From Ovoidimarina sp039190895 (GTDB lineage: Bacteria; Pseudomonadota; Alphaproteobacteria; Rhodobacterales; Rhodobacteraceae), in assembly GCA_039190895.1 (NCBI GenBank), contig JBCCXY010000003.1, positions 1-64,000 on the forward strand: DNA of 64,000 nucleotides, in the 5' to 3' direction. The position numbers and the translations under genes are program-made. The first letter of the stretch is position 1; each line of letters starts with the position of its first letter. A model generated the notes under the pieces. It worked only from the letters and a program-made list of their open reading frames with translations. It was not told the DNA's origin and searched no databases. This document shows, piece after piece, positions 16,663 through 24,515 of this stretch.

Positions 16663-16838
16663 TGCGTGTCCTTTCGTGGTGCGAGGTGCACGGGTGAGAT
16701 GCCGCTGAAGCGGTTGGATTTCTTGGCGATTGTGCTGGTTCGGGCCGTGCCCCTCGACGTGGCACAGCAAAGCTAGCCGTTGCGATTGATCGTGATAACG
16801 GGTCAAATGCGGATTGAACTATTCTGCTGAGGCGAACA

Positions 16839-17768
16839 ATGATTGAGAAGCTGCGGGCGATGGCCATTTTCTCGACGGTGGTGGAGCAGGGCACGTTCCG
16901 CGGGGCGGCCGCGCATTTGCGGATTGCGCCGTCGCGGGTGAGCGAGACGGTGTCGGAGCTGGAGAAGGACCTTGGGGTGACGCTGCTGTATCGCTCCACC
17001 CGGCAGCTGTCGCTGACGCATGAGGGGCGCGTGCTGCACGGGAAGGTGCAGGAGATGCTGGCGGCGGCGGAGAGCGGGCTGGATGCGCTGAGTCCCCGGA
17101 CCGAGGAGCCGCAGGGGGCGTTACGGGTCACCGCCCCGGCGTTTGTCACGCAGAGCGGGTTGATGGACACGTTTGCGCGGTTCGCGAAGGCTTATCCGAA
17201 GGTGGAGCTGACGCTGGATTTCTCGGACCAACCCAGGGAGCTGATCCGGGATGGGTTCGATGTAAGCATCCGAGCGGGGTGGCTGAAGGACAGCGAGCTT
17301 TCGACGCGGAACATCGGGTATGAGGAGCGGCTGCTGGTGGCGAGCCCGGAGTATGTGGAAGCGCGAGGGGTGCCGGGGCATCCGAACGACTTGGAGGATT
17401 GGGATTGGATCCGGTTTTCGATCCGGCCTGACCCGACTGATTTGACTTCGTCCAGTGGGGAGGTGGTGCGGGTTCTGGGACGCTCAACGGTGCGGGTGAA
17501 TTCGGCGGATGCGCTTTATGAGTTCGCGACGCGGGGATTGGGCGTGACGACGACCCCGGAGACGCTGGCGCGGCGGGGGTTCGAGCGGGGGGAGCTGGTG
17601 CATGTGCTGCCGAAGTGGTCGCTGTTGCGGCTTGGGCTGCATGCGCTGTGGCCGCCACAGTCGCGGCGGGAGAACCTGACGCTGCTGTTTGTGCGGTTTC
17701 TGGCGGAGGCTGGGGCACAGGGGCCGTCGGCCGGGGACGGTGGGCAGATTGCCCACCCTACCGGATAG
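16839..17768 (+). CDS. LysR-family transcriptional regulator (309 aa)
   Basis: An N-terminal winged helix-turn-helix (about residues 6-62; AAAHLRIAPSRVSETVSELEKDLGVTLLYRSTR) is followed by a substrate-binding domain of the CrgA/DsdC-like group (about 90-295). It is divergent from the SnoaL/MBL set with a 176-base gap, so it probably controls that set. The last nine codons (GGQIAHPTG and stop) are encoded by a copy of the 24-bp intergenic repeat, so insertion of that repeat changed the natural C-terminus. The core fold should be unaffected because LysR proteins usually end near residue 300. Confidence 0.88.
   Translation: MIEKLRAMAIFSTVVEQGTFRGAAAHLRIAPSRVSETVSELEKDLGVTLLYRSTRQLSLTHEGRVLHGKVQEMLAAAESGLDALSPRTEEPQGALRVTAPAFVTQSGLMDTFARFAKAYPKVELTLDFSDQPRELIRDGFDVSIRAGWLKDSELSTRNIGYEERLLVASPEYVEARGVPGHPNDLEDWDWIRFSIRPDPTDLTSSSGEVVRVLGRSTVRVNSADALYEFATRGLGVTTTPETLARRGFERGELVHVLPKWSLLRLGLHALWPPQSRRENLTLLFVRFLAEAGAQGPSAGDGGQIAHPTG
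17739..17762. repeat. 24-bp palindromic repeat, copy 4 (inside the 3' end of lysR)
   Basis: Reverse-complement orientation, identical to copy 2 (centre TGGGCAGATTGCCCA). It lies within the reading frame of the LysR gene, whose TAG stop (17766-17768) comes 3 bases after it. Confidence 0.85.
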
Positions 17769-17790
17769 CAGAGCCGACAGGCGCAAGGGG

Positions 17791-17814
17791 TGTAGGGTGG
17801 GCAATTTGCCCACC
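17791..17814. repeat. 24-bp palindromic repeat, copy 5
   Basis: Direct orientation (TGTAGGGTGGGCAATTTGCC then CACC), 28 bases from copy 4. The pair has the same head-to-head spacing as copies 2 and 3 (27 bases), which suggests that the mobile or amplified unit is the inverted pair. Confidence 0.85.
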
Positions 17815-17875
17815 GCCCGGTTTGGAATGGGCGGCGACGGTGGATCCGGTTGCGGCGCGGGACAAGGCCTTTAGG

Positions 17876-18018
17876 CCGCCGCGCCATCGACGGGCCCTCC
17901 CACGGCCCGGCGATACGTCACCACCTGCGCATCGATTGGAGCGAGTGCGGTGCGGCTGCCATAAACCGCGTCGAATTAATGTCGGGCTCGCCGGTCCAGA
18001 GCCCGTCGATGGCGCGGC
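17876..18018. repeat. Long palindromic intergenic repeat, copy 3 (reverse orientation)
   Basis: Read on the minus strand, 17876-17925 matches copies 1 and 2 (GGTGGTGACGTATCGCCGGG, then GAGGGCCCGTCGATGGCGCG). A second arm, GCCCGTCGATGGCGCGG, lies at 18001-18017. The element fills the convergent gap between lysR and the SURF1 gene and abuts the SURF1 stop codon. Confidence 0.7.
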
Positions 18019-18699
18019 TTAGGCCCTGCGGCGGTTGCGAATTGCGTAGGTGAGGCCGGCGACGAGGAGGGCGGCCATGGCGTACCAGGTGATCGCGTAA
18101 CTGAGGTGTTTGTTGCGGAAGGTGACTTTGGTGAGGCCTCCGCGTGGGAAAGCGGCGGGGGGGCCGGTGTGGTCGGCGGCGATGTAGTACCCGGTGGTGG
18201 CGGTGATGCCGGACGTGGCGGACATCTCGGGGAGATCGGCGGAGAACCAGCGGTTGGCTGCGGGGTCGTTCTTCTCCAGCCACGTGCCGTCGGGTTTGCT
18301 GGTGCGGGCGAGGCCGGTGATGTCGACGGGACCCTTGGGGGTGAGCCAGTCGGTTTCGGGGAGGCCGGTGGGCACGAAGCCTCGGTTCACCCAGAGGGTT
18401 TGATCGGGCGTTTCAAGGGGCGTCATGACCCACCAGCCGGGGCCGATCTCGGTCACCGCTTTGACGCGCAGGGACAGGTCGTGGCGGTAGGTGCCGTGGG
18501 TGGTGACTCGGAGGTATTCGGGGGCCGCCTCTGCCGGTGCGGGCACCGGGGCGGAGAAGGCGCGGGCCTCGACTTGGGCGATGAGGTTGTTTTTCCACGA
18601 CAGGCGCTGGACCTGCCAGGTGCCCAGCGCGAGCAGCGCCGCGAGCGTGAGGCCCGCGAAGCCCAGCGCTGCGATGTTGACCCAGACCGGGCGGGTCAC
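18019..18699 (-). CDS. SURF1-family oxidase assembly protein (226 aa)
   Basis: Two membrane helices, near the N-terminus (about 8-27) and C-terminus (about 203-221), flank a periplasmic domain. Family hallmarks are LGTWQVQRLSWKNNLI near 25-40, GWWVMTPL, and WVNRGFVPTG. SURF1 proteins help insert or deliver haem A to terminal oxidases. Its start overlaps the cyoD stop by 4 bases (ATGA), so it is the last gene of the quinol oxidase operon, an arrangement known in alphaproteobacteria. It probably serves maturation of the CyoB haem-copper centre. Confidence 0.88.
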   Translation of the reverse strand: MTRPVWVNIAALGFAGLTLAALLALGTWQVQRLSWKNNLIAQVEARAFSAPVPAPAEAAPEYLRVTTHGTYRHDLSLRVKAVTEIGPGWWVMTPLETPDQTLWVNRGFVPTGLPETDWLTPKGPVDITGLARTSKPDGTWLEKNDPAANRWFSADLPEMSATSGITATTGYYIAADHTGPPAAFPRGGLTKVTFRNKHLSYAITWYAMAALLVAGLTYAIRNRRRA

Positions 18700-19040
18700 A
18701 GGTTTCGGACGCGCTCTATCTGTTCGTGCGCGGGCATCATGTTGGAGTTCAGGTGGAACATCACCCAGATCGATCCGGCAAGGATGATCACCAGAAGGAT
18801 TGCGGCAAACACCAGTGACATGGCCTGCCAGCCATCCTCTGCCTGCACGGTCACGTGGAGGAAGTAGTGGATGTGCACCATGATCTGGATCGCCCCAAGC
18901 CCGAAGATGATGCCGATGGCCCAGCCGAGCGAGATCGGGACCTCTGCCATAACCACATAAAACGGCACGGCGGTCAGCAGGACCGAGAGGACGAAGCCGG
19001 TGATGTAGGATTTGTAAGAGCCGTGGGATTCCGCGCTCAT
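18696..19040 (-). CDS. cyoD: Cytochrome o ubiquinol oxidase subunit IV (114 aa)
   Basis: Small three-helix subunit (helices at about 13-33, 41-62 and 77-98) with the family string HYFLHVTVQAEDGW. It overlaps cyoC by 4 bases upstream and surf1 by 4 bases downstream. The start is the ATG at 19040; the frame extends 27 codons further but lies wholly within cyoC. CyoD assists assembly of the CuB site in the E. coli enzyme. Confidence 0.92.
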   Translation of the reverse strand: MSAESHGSYKSYITGFVLSVLLTAVPFYVVMAEVPISLGWAIGIIFGLGAIQIMVHIHYFLHVTVQAEDGWQAMSLVFAAILLVIILAGSIWVMFHLNSNMMPAHEQIERVRNL

Positions 19041-19702
19041 AACAGCACTCCGGTGAGGTAGACGAACGAGAAGACGCCGATCCAGATCAGGTCGAGGAAG
19101 TGCCAGAAGAGGCTGAGGCACAGGATGCGGCGCGTGTTAGCGGGGGTGAGGCCATGCATCTGGACCTGCACCAGCAGCACGACGAGCCAGATGCACCCGG
19201 CGGTGACGTGCAGGCCGTGGGTGCCGACGAGGACCCAGAAGGACGACAGGAACGCGCTGGCGCCCGGCACGGCGCCGAGGTGGGCGAGGTGCTGGAACTC
19301 CAGGACTTCCATCACGAGGAATGCGACGCCGAAGACCCCGGTCACGATGAGCCAGAGCATCATCGCCTGCTGGTTCTTCTGCTGCATGTTGATCACCGCG
19401 AAGCCGTAGGTGATCGACGACAGCAGGAGGAACGCGGTTGCGAGGAGGATCTTGTCGATCTCGAACAGGTCCACCGGTGCGGGGCCTGCGGCGTAGTTCT
19501 GGCCGAGGACGGCGTGGACCGCGAAGAGGATGCCGAAGATGAGGCAATCGCTCATCAGGTAGATCCAGAAGCCGAGCATGGTGCCGGTTTCGTGGGCGTG
19601 CTCTTCGGCGTGGTCGGCGGCGTGATCGTGCGCGTGGGCGTCTTCGGTGACGAAGAAGTCGAACCCGTCCTGAGGGATCGGGGGGTTTGCTGCTGTTGCC
19701 AT
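19037..19702 (-). CDS. cyoC: Cytochrome o ubiquinol oxidase subunit III (221 aa)
   Basis: Five-helix COX3-like subunit. Its cytoplasmic N-terminus is rich in histidine (EDAHAHDHAADHAEEHAHE), followed by GFWIYLMSDCLIFGILFA, the usual first helix of CyoC. Other family features are GTHGLHVTAGCIWL and HFLDLIWIGVFSFVYL. It starts 5 bases after cyoB and overlaps cyoD by 4. The His-rich N-terminus is longer than in E. coli CyoC and might bind metal. Confidence 0.93.
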   Translation of the reverse strand: MATAANPPIPQDGFDFFVTEDAHAHDHAADHAEEHAHETGTMLGFWIYLMSDCLIFGILFAVHAVLGQNYAAGPAPVDLFEIDKILLATAFLLLSSITYGFAVINMQQKNQQAMMLWLIVTGVFGVAFLVMEVLEFQHLAHLGAVPGASAFLSSFWVLVGTHGLHVTAGCIWLVVLLVQVQMHGLTPANTRRILCLSLFWHFLDLIWIGVFSFVYLTGVLL

Positions 19703-19707
19703 GGCCC

Positions 19708-21726
19708 CTACTCCGCCGCCTGCGCCGTGGGGGCGCCTGTTTCGGACCGGCGGACCTCATCCGCGGGGATGTAGTAGTCGCGGTCGTAGTTGAACGTGTG
19801 GCCAATGCCCCAGACGAGCGAGGCGGCGAAGCCCAGCGCGGCGAGCCACCAGATGTGCCAGACCAGCGCGAAGCCCATCACCGTCATGAAGCCCGCGATG
19901 ACGATCCCGCTGGCCGTGTTGTACGGCATGTGGATCGGGATGAATCCGTCCTTCGGCGCCTTGGCCCCGTTCGCCTTCATGTGGTGCCAGGCGTCCAAGG
20001 CGTAGACGCGGGGGCTGAAGGCGAAGTTGTAGTGCGGCGGGGGCGAAGTGGTTGCCCATTCCAGCGTTCGACCGTCCCATGGGTCGCCGTCGACCGCCAG
20101 CGCCTTGCGGTTGCGGATCGACACGACGATCTGGACGATGAAGGCCAGCACGCCGATGGCGATCATCCCCACGCCGACGGCAGCGAGAATGAAGTAGTTG
20201 GCGTAGAGCGTGTCTTCGAACTGGCTGAGGCGGCGGGTGACGCCCATCAGGCCAAGGACGTAGAGCGGCATGAAGGCGACGTAGAAGCCCAGCACCCAGC
20301 CCCAGAAGGAGACCTTGCCCCAGAACTCATCGAGCTTGAAGCCGAAGGCCTTGGGCCACCAGTAGTTGATGCCCGCGAAGATGCCGAACACCACGCCGCC
20401 GATGATCACGTTGTGGAAGTGCGCCACGAGGAAAAGCGAGTTGTGCAGCACATAGTCTGCCGGCGGCACCGCAAGAAGCACGCCGGTCATCCCGCCGATG
20501 GTGAAGGTGATCATGAACGCCACCGTCCACATCATCGGCAGTTCGAAGTGGATGCGGCCCTTGTACATCGTGAAGAGCCAGTTGAAGAGCTTCGCCCCCG
20601 TTGGGATCGAGATAATCATTGTCGTGATCCCGAAGAACGAGTTCACGTCGGCCCCTGCCCCCATCGTGAAGAAGTGGTGCAGCCAGACGAGGTACGACAG
20701 GATCATGATCACGCAGAGCGCGTAGACCATGGACGTGTAGCCGAAGAGGCGCTTCTTGGTAAATGTTGCCACGATCTCGGAGAAGATGCCGAAGATCGGC
20801 ATGATGAGGATGTAGACCTCCGGGTGGCCCCAGATCCAGATGAGGTTGATGTACATCATCGGATTGCCGCCGTAGTCGTTCGTGAAGAAGTGCGTGCCGA
20901 GGTAGCGGTCAGCCGTCAGCAGGGCCAGAGTGGCGGAAAGCACGGGGAAGGACGCGACGATCAGGATGTTCGTCACGAGGGTCGACCACGTGAAGATCGG
21001 CAGCTTCATCCAGGTCATCCCGGGTGCGCGCATCTTGACGATGGTCACCAGCAGGTTGATGCCGGACAGAGTCGTCCCGATGCCGGATATGTTGAGGGCC
21101 CAGAGGTAATAGTCGACGCCTACTCCCGGACTGAACTCCAGCCCCGACAACGGTGGGAAGGCGAGCCACCCGGTCGCAGCGAATTCGCCGACGAAGAGGG
21201 ACAGCATGATCAGGACGACGCCCGACATTGTCAGCCAGAAGCTGAAGTTGTTCAGAAACGGGAAGGCCACGTCTCGGGCGCCGATTTGCAGCGGCATGAT
21301 GTAGTTCATGAAGCCGGTGATGAACGGCATCGCGACGAAGAAGATCATGATCACGCCGTGGGCGGTGAAGACCTGATCGTAGTGATAGGTCGGAATCATC
21401 TCGACGATCCCCGCCGAGGCGAGCGCCTGGTGCGTTCGCATGATCATCGCGTCAGCGAAGCCACGGATCAGCATCACGGTGGCCAGGATCATGTACATGA
21501 TCCCGATCTTCTTGTGGTCGACCGATGTCAGCCATTCGCGCCAGAGATAGCCCCACAGGCGGTAATACGTGGTCAGCCCCACGACGGCCGTGCCAAGGAT
21601 GCACGTGGCGATGAACGTGCCGAAGATCAGCGGGTCATAGAACGGGAAGATGTCCCACCCGAGCTTGCCCCAGAACCAATGAACGGTGCTGGCCGCGTCC
21701 AAGGCCGTGTCGATTGCGGTTGCCAT
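19708..21726 (-). CDS. cyoB: Cytochrome o ubiquinol oxidase subunit I (672 aa)
   Basis: Haem-copper oxidase catalytic subunit with about 15 membrane helices. It includes the CuB/haem region WIWGHPEVYILIMP (CuB His and the cross-linked His-Tyr), HHFFTMGAG (further CuB histidines), and VAHFHNVIIGGVVFG (haem ligands). Length matches E. coli CyoB (663). It reduces O2 with ubiquinol electrons and pumps protons. It is second in cyoABCD-surf1, 3 bases after cyoA. The long open frame on the opposite strand here is an artefact of codon bias. Confidence 0.95.
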   Translation of the reverse strand: MATAIDTALDAASTVHWFWGKLGWDIFPFYDPLIFGTFIATCILGTAVVGLTTYYRLWGYLWREWLTSVDHKKIGIMYMILATVMLIRGFADAMIMRTHQALASAGIVEMIPTYHYDQVFTAHGVIMIFFVAMPFITGFMNYIMPLQIGARDVAFPFLNNFSFWLTMSGVVLIMLSLFVGEFAATGWLAFPPLSGLEFSPGVGVDYYLWALNISGIGTTLSGINLLVTIVKMRAPGMTWMKLPIFTWSTLVTNILIVASFPVLSATLALLTADRYLGTHFFTNDYGGNPMMYINLIWIWGHPEVYILIMPIFGIFSEIVATFTKKRLFGYTSMVYALCVIMILSYLVWLHHFFTMGAGADVNSFFGITTMIISIPTGAKLFNWLFTMYKGRIHFELPMMWTVAFMITFTIGGMTGVLLAVPPADYVLHNSLFLVAHFHNVIIGGVVFGIFAGINYWWPKAFGFKLDEFWGKVSFWGWVLGFYVAFMPLYVLGLMGVTRRLSQFEDTLYANYFILAAVGVGMIAIGVLAFIVQIVVSIRNRKALAVDGDPWDGRTLEWATTSPPPHYNFAFSPRVYALDAWHHMKANGAKAPKDGFIPIHMPYNTASGIVIAGFMTVMGFALVWHIWWLAALGFAASLVWGIGHTFNYDRDYYIPADEVRRSETGAPTAQAAE

Positions 21727-21729
21727 GGC

Positions 21730-22821
21730 TTAGTTCCCCCGTGGCGCGGCTGGCGTAGACAGCATGGCTGTCTCGGCTGGCAGCATGTTCTGCACGTCTC
21801 GGATGTCGTCCATCCGGTCAAGAAGGTCGGGGCGCAGGATCACGAACAGCGCGGCCGGGTCATCGACCGAGCAGATGCCGCGATAGAGCTCACGGTTGTA
21901 GAGGCCCTGAAGGCCACCACCACCCAACGCATCGACCATCATCATGTCGTCCATGCAGAGATCGTCTTCCCCGGTGCAGAGGTTCACGATGCGGCGCCAG
22001 AGGTCGTCTTCCACGGTGCCGAAGTAGCGGACGGGGTCGTTGATCGTCGGCTGTTCGAGTTGGACAAGGCGTTCGCGCGACAGCTCTTCGCCCTGGGCGA
22101 CTTCGGTCACCCATGCGTCAAATCCGGCGGCGTCGAAGGCGTGGACTTCGAAATCCATCATCGAGAAGCCGTTGCCGTTGTAGTGCGACGCAAATCCCTT
22201 GTACGTGCCGGGGTAGTTGAGGACACCGTTCAGCTCGGTCTCCATCCCGGCCATGGCGTAGATCATGCCAACCATATCAGGAACATAGAAGGCGTTCATG
22301 ACGGTGGTGGAGGTCAGCTTGAGCTCCACCGGGCGGTCGACGATGGTCGCCATCTCGTTGACGGTGGCGACGTTGTATTCGGGGTAGATGAACAGCCATT
22401 TCCAATCCATGGCCACCACCTGCACCTGCATCGGTTCGACGTTGGGGTCGATGGGCTTCGTCTCGGATATCCGGCGCAGGTCGGCGTAAGGATCAAGCCG
22501 GTGCGTGGCGACCCAGGTGAGGCCGGCGAGGCAGATGATGATCGCAAGTGGGACGGCCCAGATCACGATTTCGAGGCTGACGGAGTGATCCCAATCGGGC
22601 TCGTACGTCGCCTCTTTGTTGGAGGCGCGATACTTGAAGGCGAAGAATATCGTCAGCGCGATCACCGGCAGGATCACGATCAGCATCAGCACCGTCGCGT
22701 AGACGATCAGATCCGCCTGCTGCGAGGCGACGTCACCCGCCGGATCCATGACGACAAGATTGCAACCCGGAAGCGTAAGGAGGATCAGACCGAGGAGCGC
22801 CAGGGAACGAATTCTAGACAT
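21730..22821 (-). CDS. cyoA: Cytochrome o ubiquinol oxidase subunit II, lipoprotein (363 aa)
   Basis: The signal peptide ends in the lipobox LPGC (about residues 17-20), so the mature N-terminal Cys is lipidated. Two membrane helices follow (about 38-62 and 83-105), then a periplasmic cupredoxin domain lacking the CuA ligands, as in quinol oxidases; the family string SHYNGNGFSMMDFEV is present. The C-terminus (from about 290) is longer than in E. coli CyoA and contains paired cysteines (NLCTGEDDLCMDD) that are unusual. It is the first gene of the operon and is divergent from the MFS gene, so promoters for both lie in 22822-23012. Confidence 0.93.
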   Translation of the reverse strand: MSRIRSLALLGLILLTLPGCNLVVMDPAGDVASQQADLIVYATVLMLIVILPVIALTIFFAFKYRASNKEATYEPDWDHSVSLEIVIWAVPLAIIICLAGLTWVATHRLDPYADLRRISETKPIDPNVEPMQVQVVAMDWKWLFIYPEYNVATVNEMATIVDRPVELKLTSTTVMNAFYVPDMVGMIYAMAGMETELNGVLNYPGTYKGFASHYNGNGFSMMDFEVHAFDAAGFDAWVTEVAQGEELSRERLVQLEQPTINDPVRYFGTVEDDLWRRIVNLCTGEDDLCMDDMMMVDALGGGGLQGLYNRELYRGICSVDDPAALFVILRPDLLDRMDDIRDVQNMLPAETAMLSTPAAPRGN

Positions 22822-23012
22822 TTCACCCTTAGTTTCTCATTTTCACTGGGCTGATTTGCGCCCTCCCCAAGCGTTTTCAGCCTTTCTCGCTGATGTAGTG
22901 CAATACTCGTTAAGGTGAGACTCCACAAACTGCGACAAATGTCCGCGTGATCTGCGAAGAACCGTGGATTTGTGCCCCGACTGCGCTTTATGTGCAGCAA
23001 AGGAGACAGACG

Positions 23013-24272
23013 ATGAGCAACCCGGATCCGGTTCTGCGACAAAACGTGACGCTTGATGATGTCATCATCACGGTTGTGATGGCGCGGGTCACGGACTTTT
23101 TCGGATTTTTCGTCTATGCCATCGCGTCGGCGCTGATCTTTCCAGTGGTGTTCTTTCCACATCTTGATCCGCTGCCCGCAACGCTTTGGTCTTTCGCGAT
23201 TTTCTCATTGGCTTTTCTGGCGCGTCCGGTGGCGAGCATGGTGGCGCGGAAGATCGAGAGGAAGATCGGGCGCGGCGGGAAGATCACGCTGGCGCTGATG
23301 TTGCTGGGCACATCGACGGTCGGGATCGGGATGCTACCGGGGTATGAAAAGATCGGGATCGCGGCGCCGATCCTGCTTGCTGCACTGCGGGTTGTGCAGG
23401 GTCTAGGGCTTGGCGGGTCGTGGGACGGAATCACCCTGCAGATGAAAACAGCGGCGCCCGAGGGGCGGGCGGGTCTGTACGGCATGGTCCCGCAGTTGGG
23501 TGGGCCGATCGGGTTCTGCGTGGCGGCGGCGTTGTTTTATGTGCTGACGGATTTTCTGACGACGGAAGAGCTGTATTCGTACGGCTGGCGCTTTGCGTTC
23601 TTTGCGGTGATGGCGGTCAACGTGGTGTCGCTGTTCGCGCGTCTGCGGTTGCTGACGACGAACTTTGGCGGCGAGGGGGAGGTTGAGCAGACCTCGGCCC
23701 CGATGAAGGACCTGCTGCGGGATGAGTGGCGGTCGATTGGTTTGTCCGCCCTGCTGCCGTTGGCGGGGTATGCGCTGTTCCACATGGTGACGGTGTTTCC
23801 GATCAGCTACACGCTGCTGTTCACCGACAACGACATTGCGCACATAATTCTGTGGCAGTTGCTGGGGGGTACTCTTGCGATTGCCGCGGTGGTCGTTTCA
23901 GGGCTGCTGGCGGACCGGTACACGAAGCGCTGGGTGCTGTGGATCGGTTGCGCGCTGGTGCTGGTGTCGGCGGCGACGATTGGGACGCTGAACAACGCGC
24001 CGGGTGTGTTCATTACGCTTGGGTTTGTGGTGCTGGGTCTGTCGTACGGGCAGTCGAGCACGATTGTGCCCAACCGGTTTGCACCGCGCTATCGTTATTC
24101 GGGCTCGGCCTTGTCGACGAACCTGTCGTGGATCCTTGGGGCCGCGTTTGCGCCGTTCCTCGGGCTTCTCTTGGCGGCGACGTTCGGATTGTGGGCGGCG
24201 GCGCTTTACACGATCTCGGGCGCGGTGGTGACGGCGATTGCGCTGTATCTGCTGGAACAGCGGCTGAAGTAA
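23013..24272 (+). CDS. MFS transporter, metabolite:H+ symporter-like (419 aa)
   Basis: Twelve predicted membrane helices over 419 residues. The N-terminal signature ARVTDFFGFFVYAIASALIFPVVFF and the loop RVVQGLGLGGSWDGITLQ resemble the MHS group of MFS carriers (dicarboxylate, betaine or shikimate symporters), though the charged loop 2-3 motif is modified. The start is the ATG at 23013 behind AAAGGAGAC; an in-frame ATG 22 codons upstream has no ribosome site. It is divergent from cyoA and followed by a 243-base gap. Substrate unknown. Confidence 0.85.
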   Translation: MSNPDPVLRQNVTLDDVIITVVMARVTDFFGFFVYAIASALIFPVVFFPHLDPLPATLWSFAIFSLAFLARPVASMVARKIERKIGRGGKITLALMLLGTSTVGIGMLPGYEKIGIAAPILLAALRVVQGLGLGGSWDGITLQMKTAAPEGRAGLYGMVPQLGGPIGFCVAAALFYVLTDFLTTEELYSYGWRFAFFAVMAVNVVSLFARLRLLTTNFGGEGEVEQTSAPMKDLLRDEWRSIGLSALLPLAGYALFHMVTVFPISYTLLFTDNDIAHIILWQLLGGTLAIAAVVVSGLLADRYTKRWVLWIGCALVLVSAATIGTLNNAPGVFITLGFVVLGLSYGQSSTIVPNRFAPRYRYSGSALSTNLSWILGAAFAPFLGLLLAATFGLWAAALYTISGAVVTAIALYLLEQRLK

Positions 24273-24454
24273 ATGCTGTGCGCGCCTCGCTTTTGGTGGT
24301 GCCTGTAGCGCGTTGATTCTGGTCGCTTTCTGTCTCATTTTTTCATGTCGCGTGCCGGGCCCGTCGGGTTGCGGACATCGGCCATTTCGGAAATGACTGA
24401 TTTCTCAGCAGGTTCCGGGGGTTAGGCCGTGGACCTGACGAAGATTCTGGCCTT

Positions 24455-24479
24455 GTGCCCTGCCATCGGGCACTCTTTT
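24455..24479 (+). terminator. Hairpin with T-rich tail upstream of the betaine-type operon
   Basis: GTGCCC, 7-nt loop and GGGCAC are followed by TCTTTT. It has the form of a rho-independent terminator, 183 bases after the MFS stop and 37 bases before the binding-protein start. It could end the MFS transcript or, being so close to the next gene, act as an attenuator in its leader. Confidence 0.5.
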
Positions 24480-24515
24480 GGCACAGAAAAAGACGACCAA
24501 TCAGGGAGATTACAC

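Noticed and set aside
19687..22854. 1055-codon open frame on the plus strand across the cyo operon
   Set aside because: It is exactly antisense to cyoA, cyoB and cyoC, has low-complexity His/Arg/Asp composition typical of a high-GC shadow frame, and no ribosome site.
24429..24515. Upstream start for the quaternary-amine binding protein
   Set aside because: The extra residues are not signal-peptide-like and the hairpin with T-run at 24455-24479 lies in this stretch; ATG 24516 has the ribosome site.
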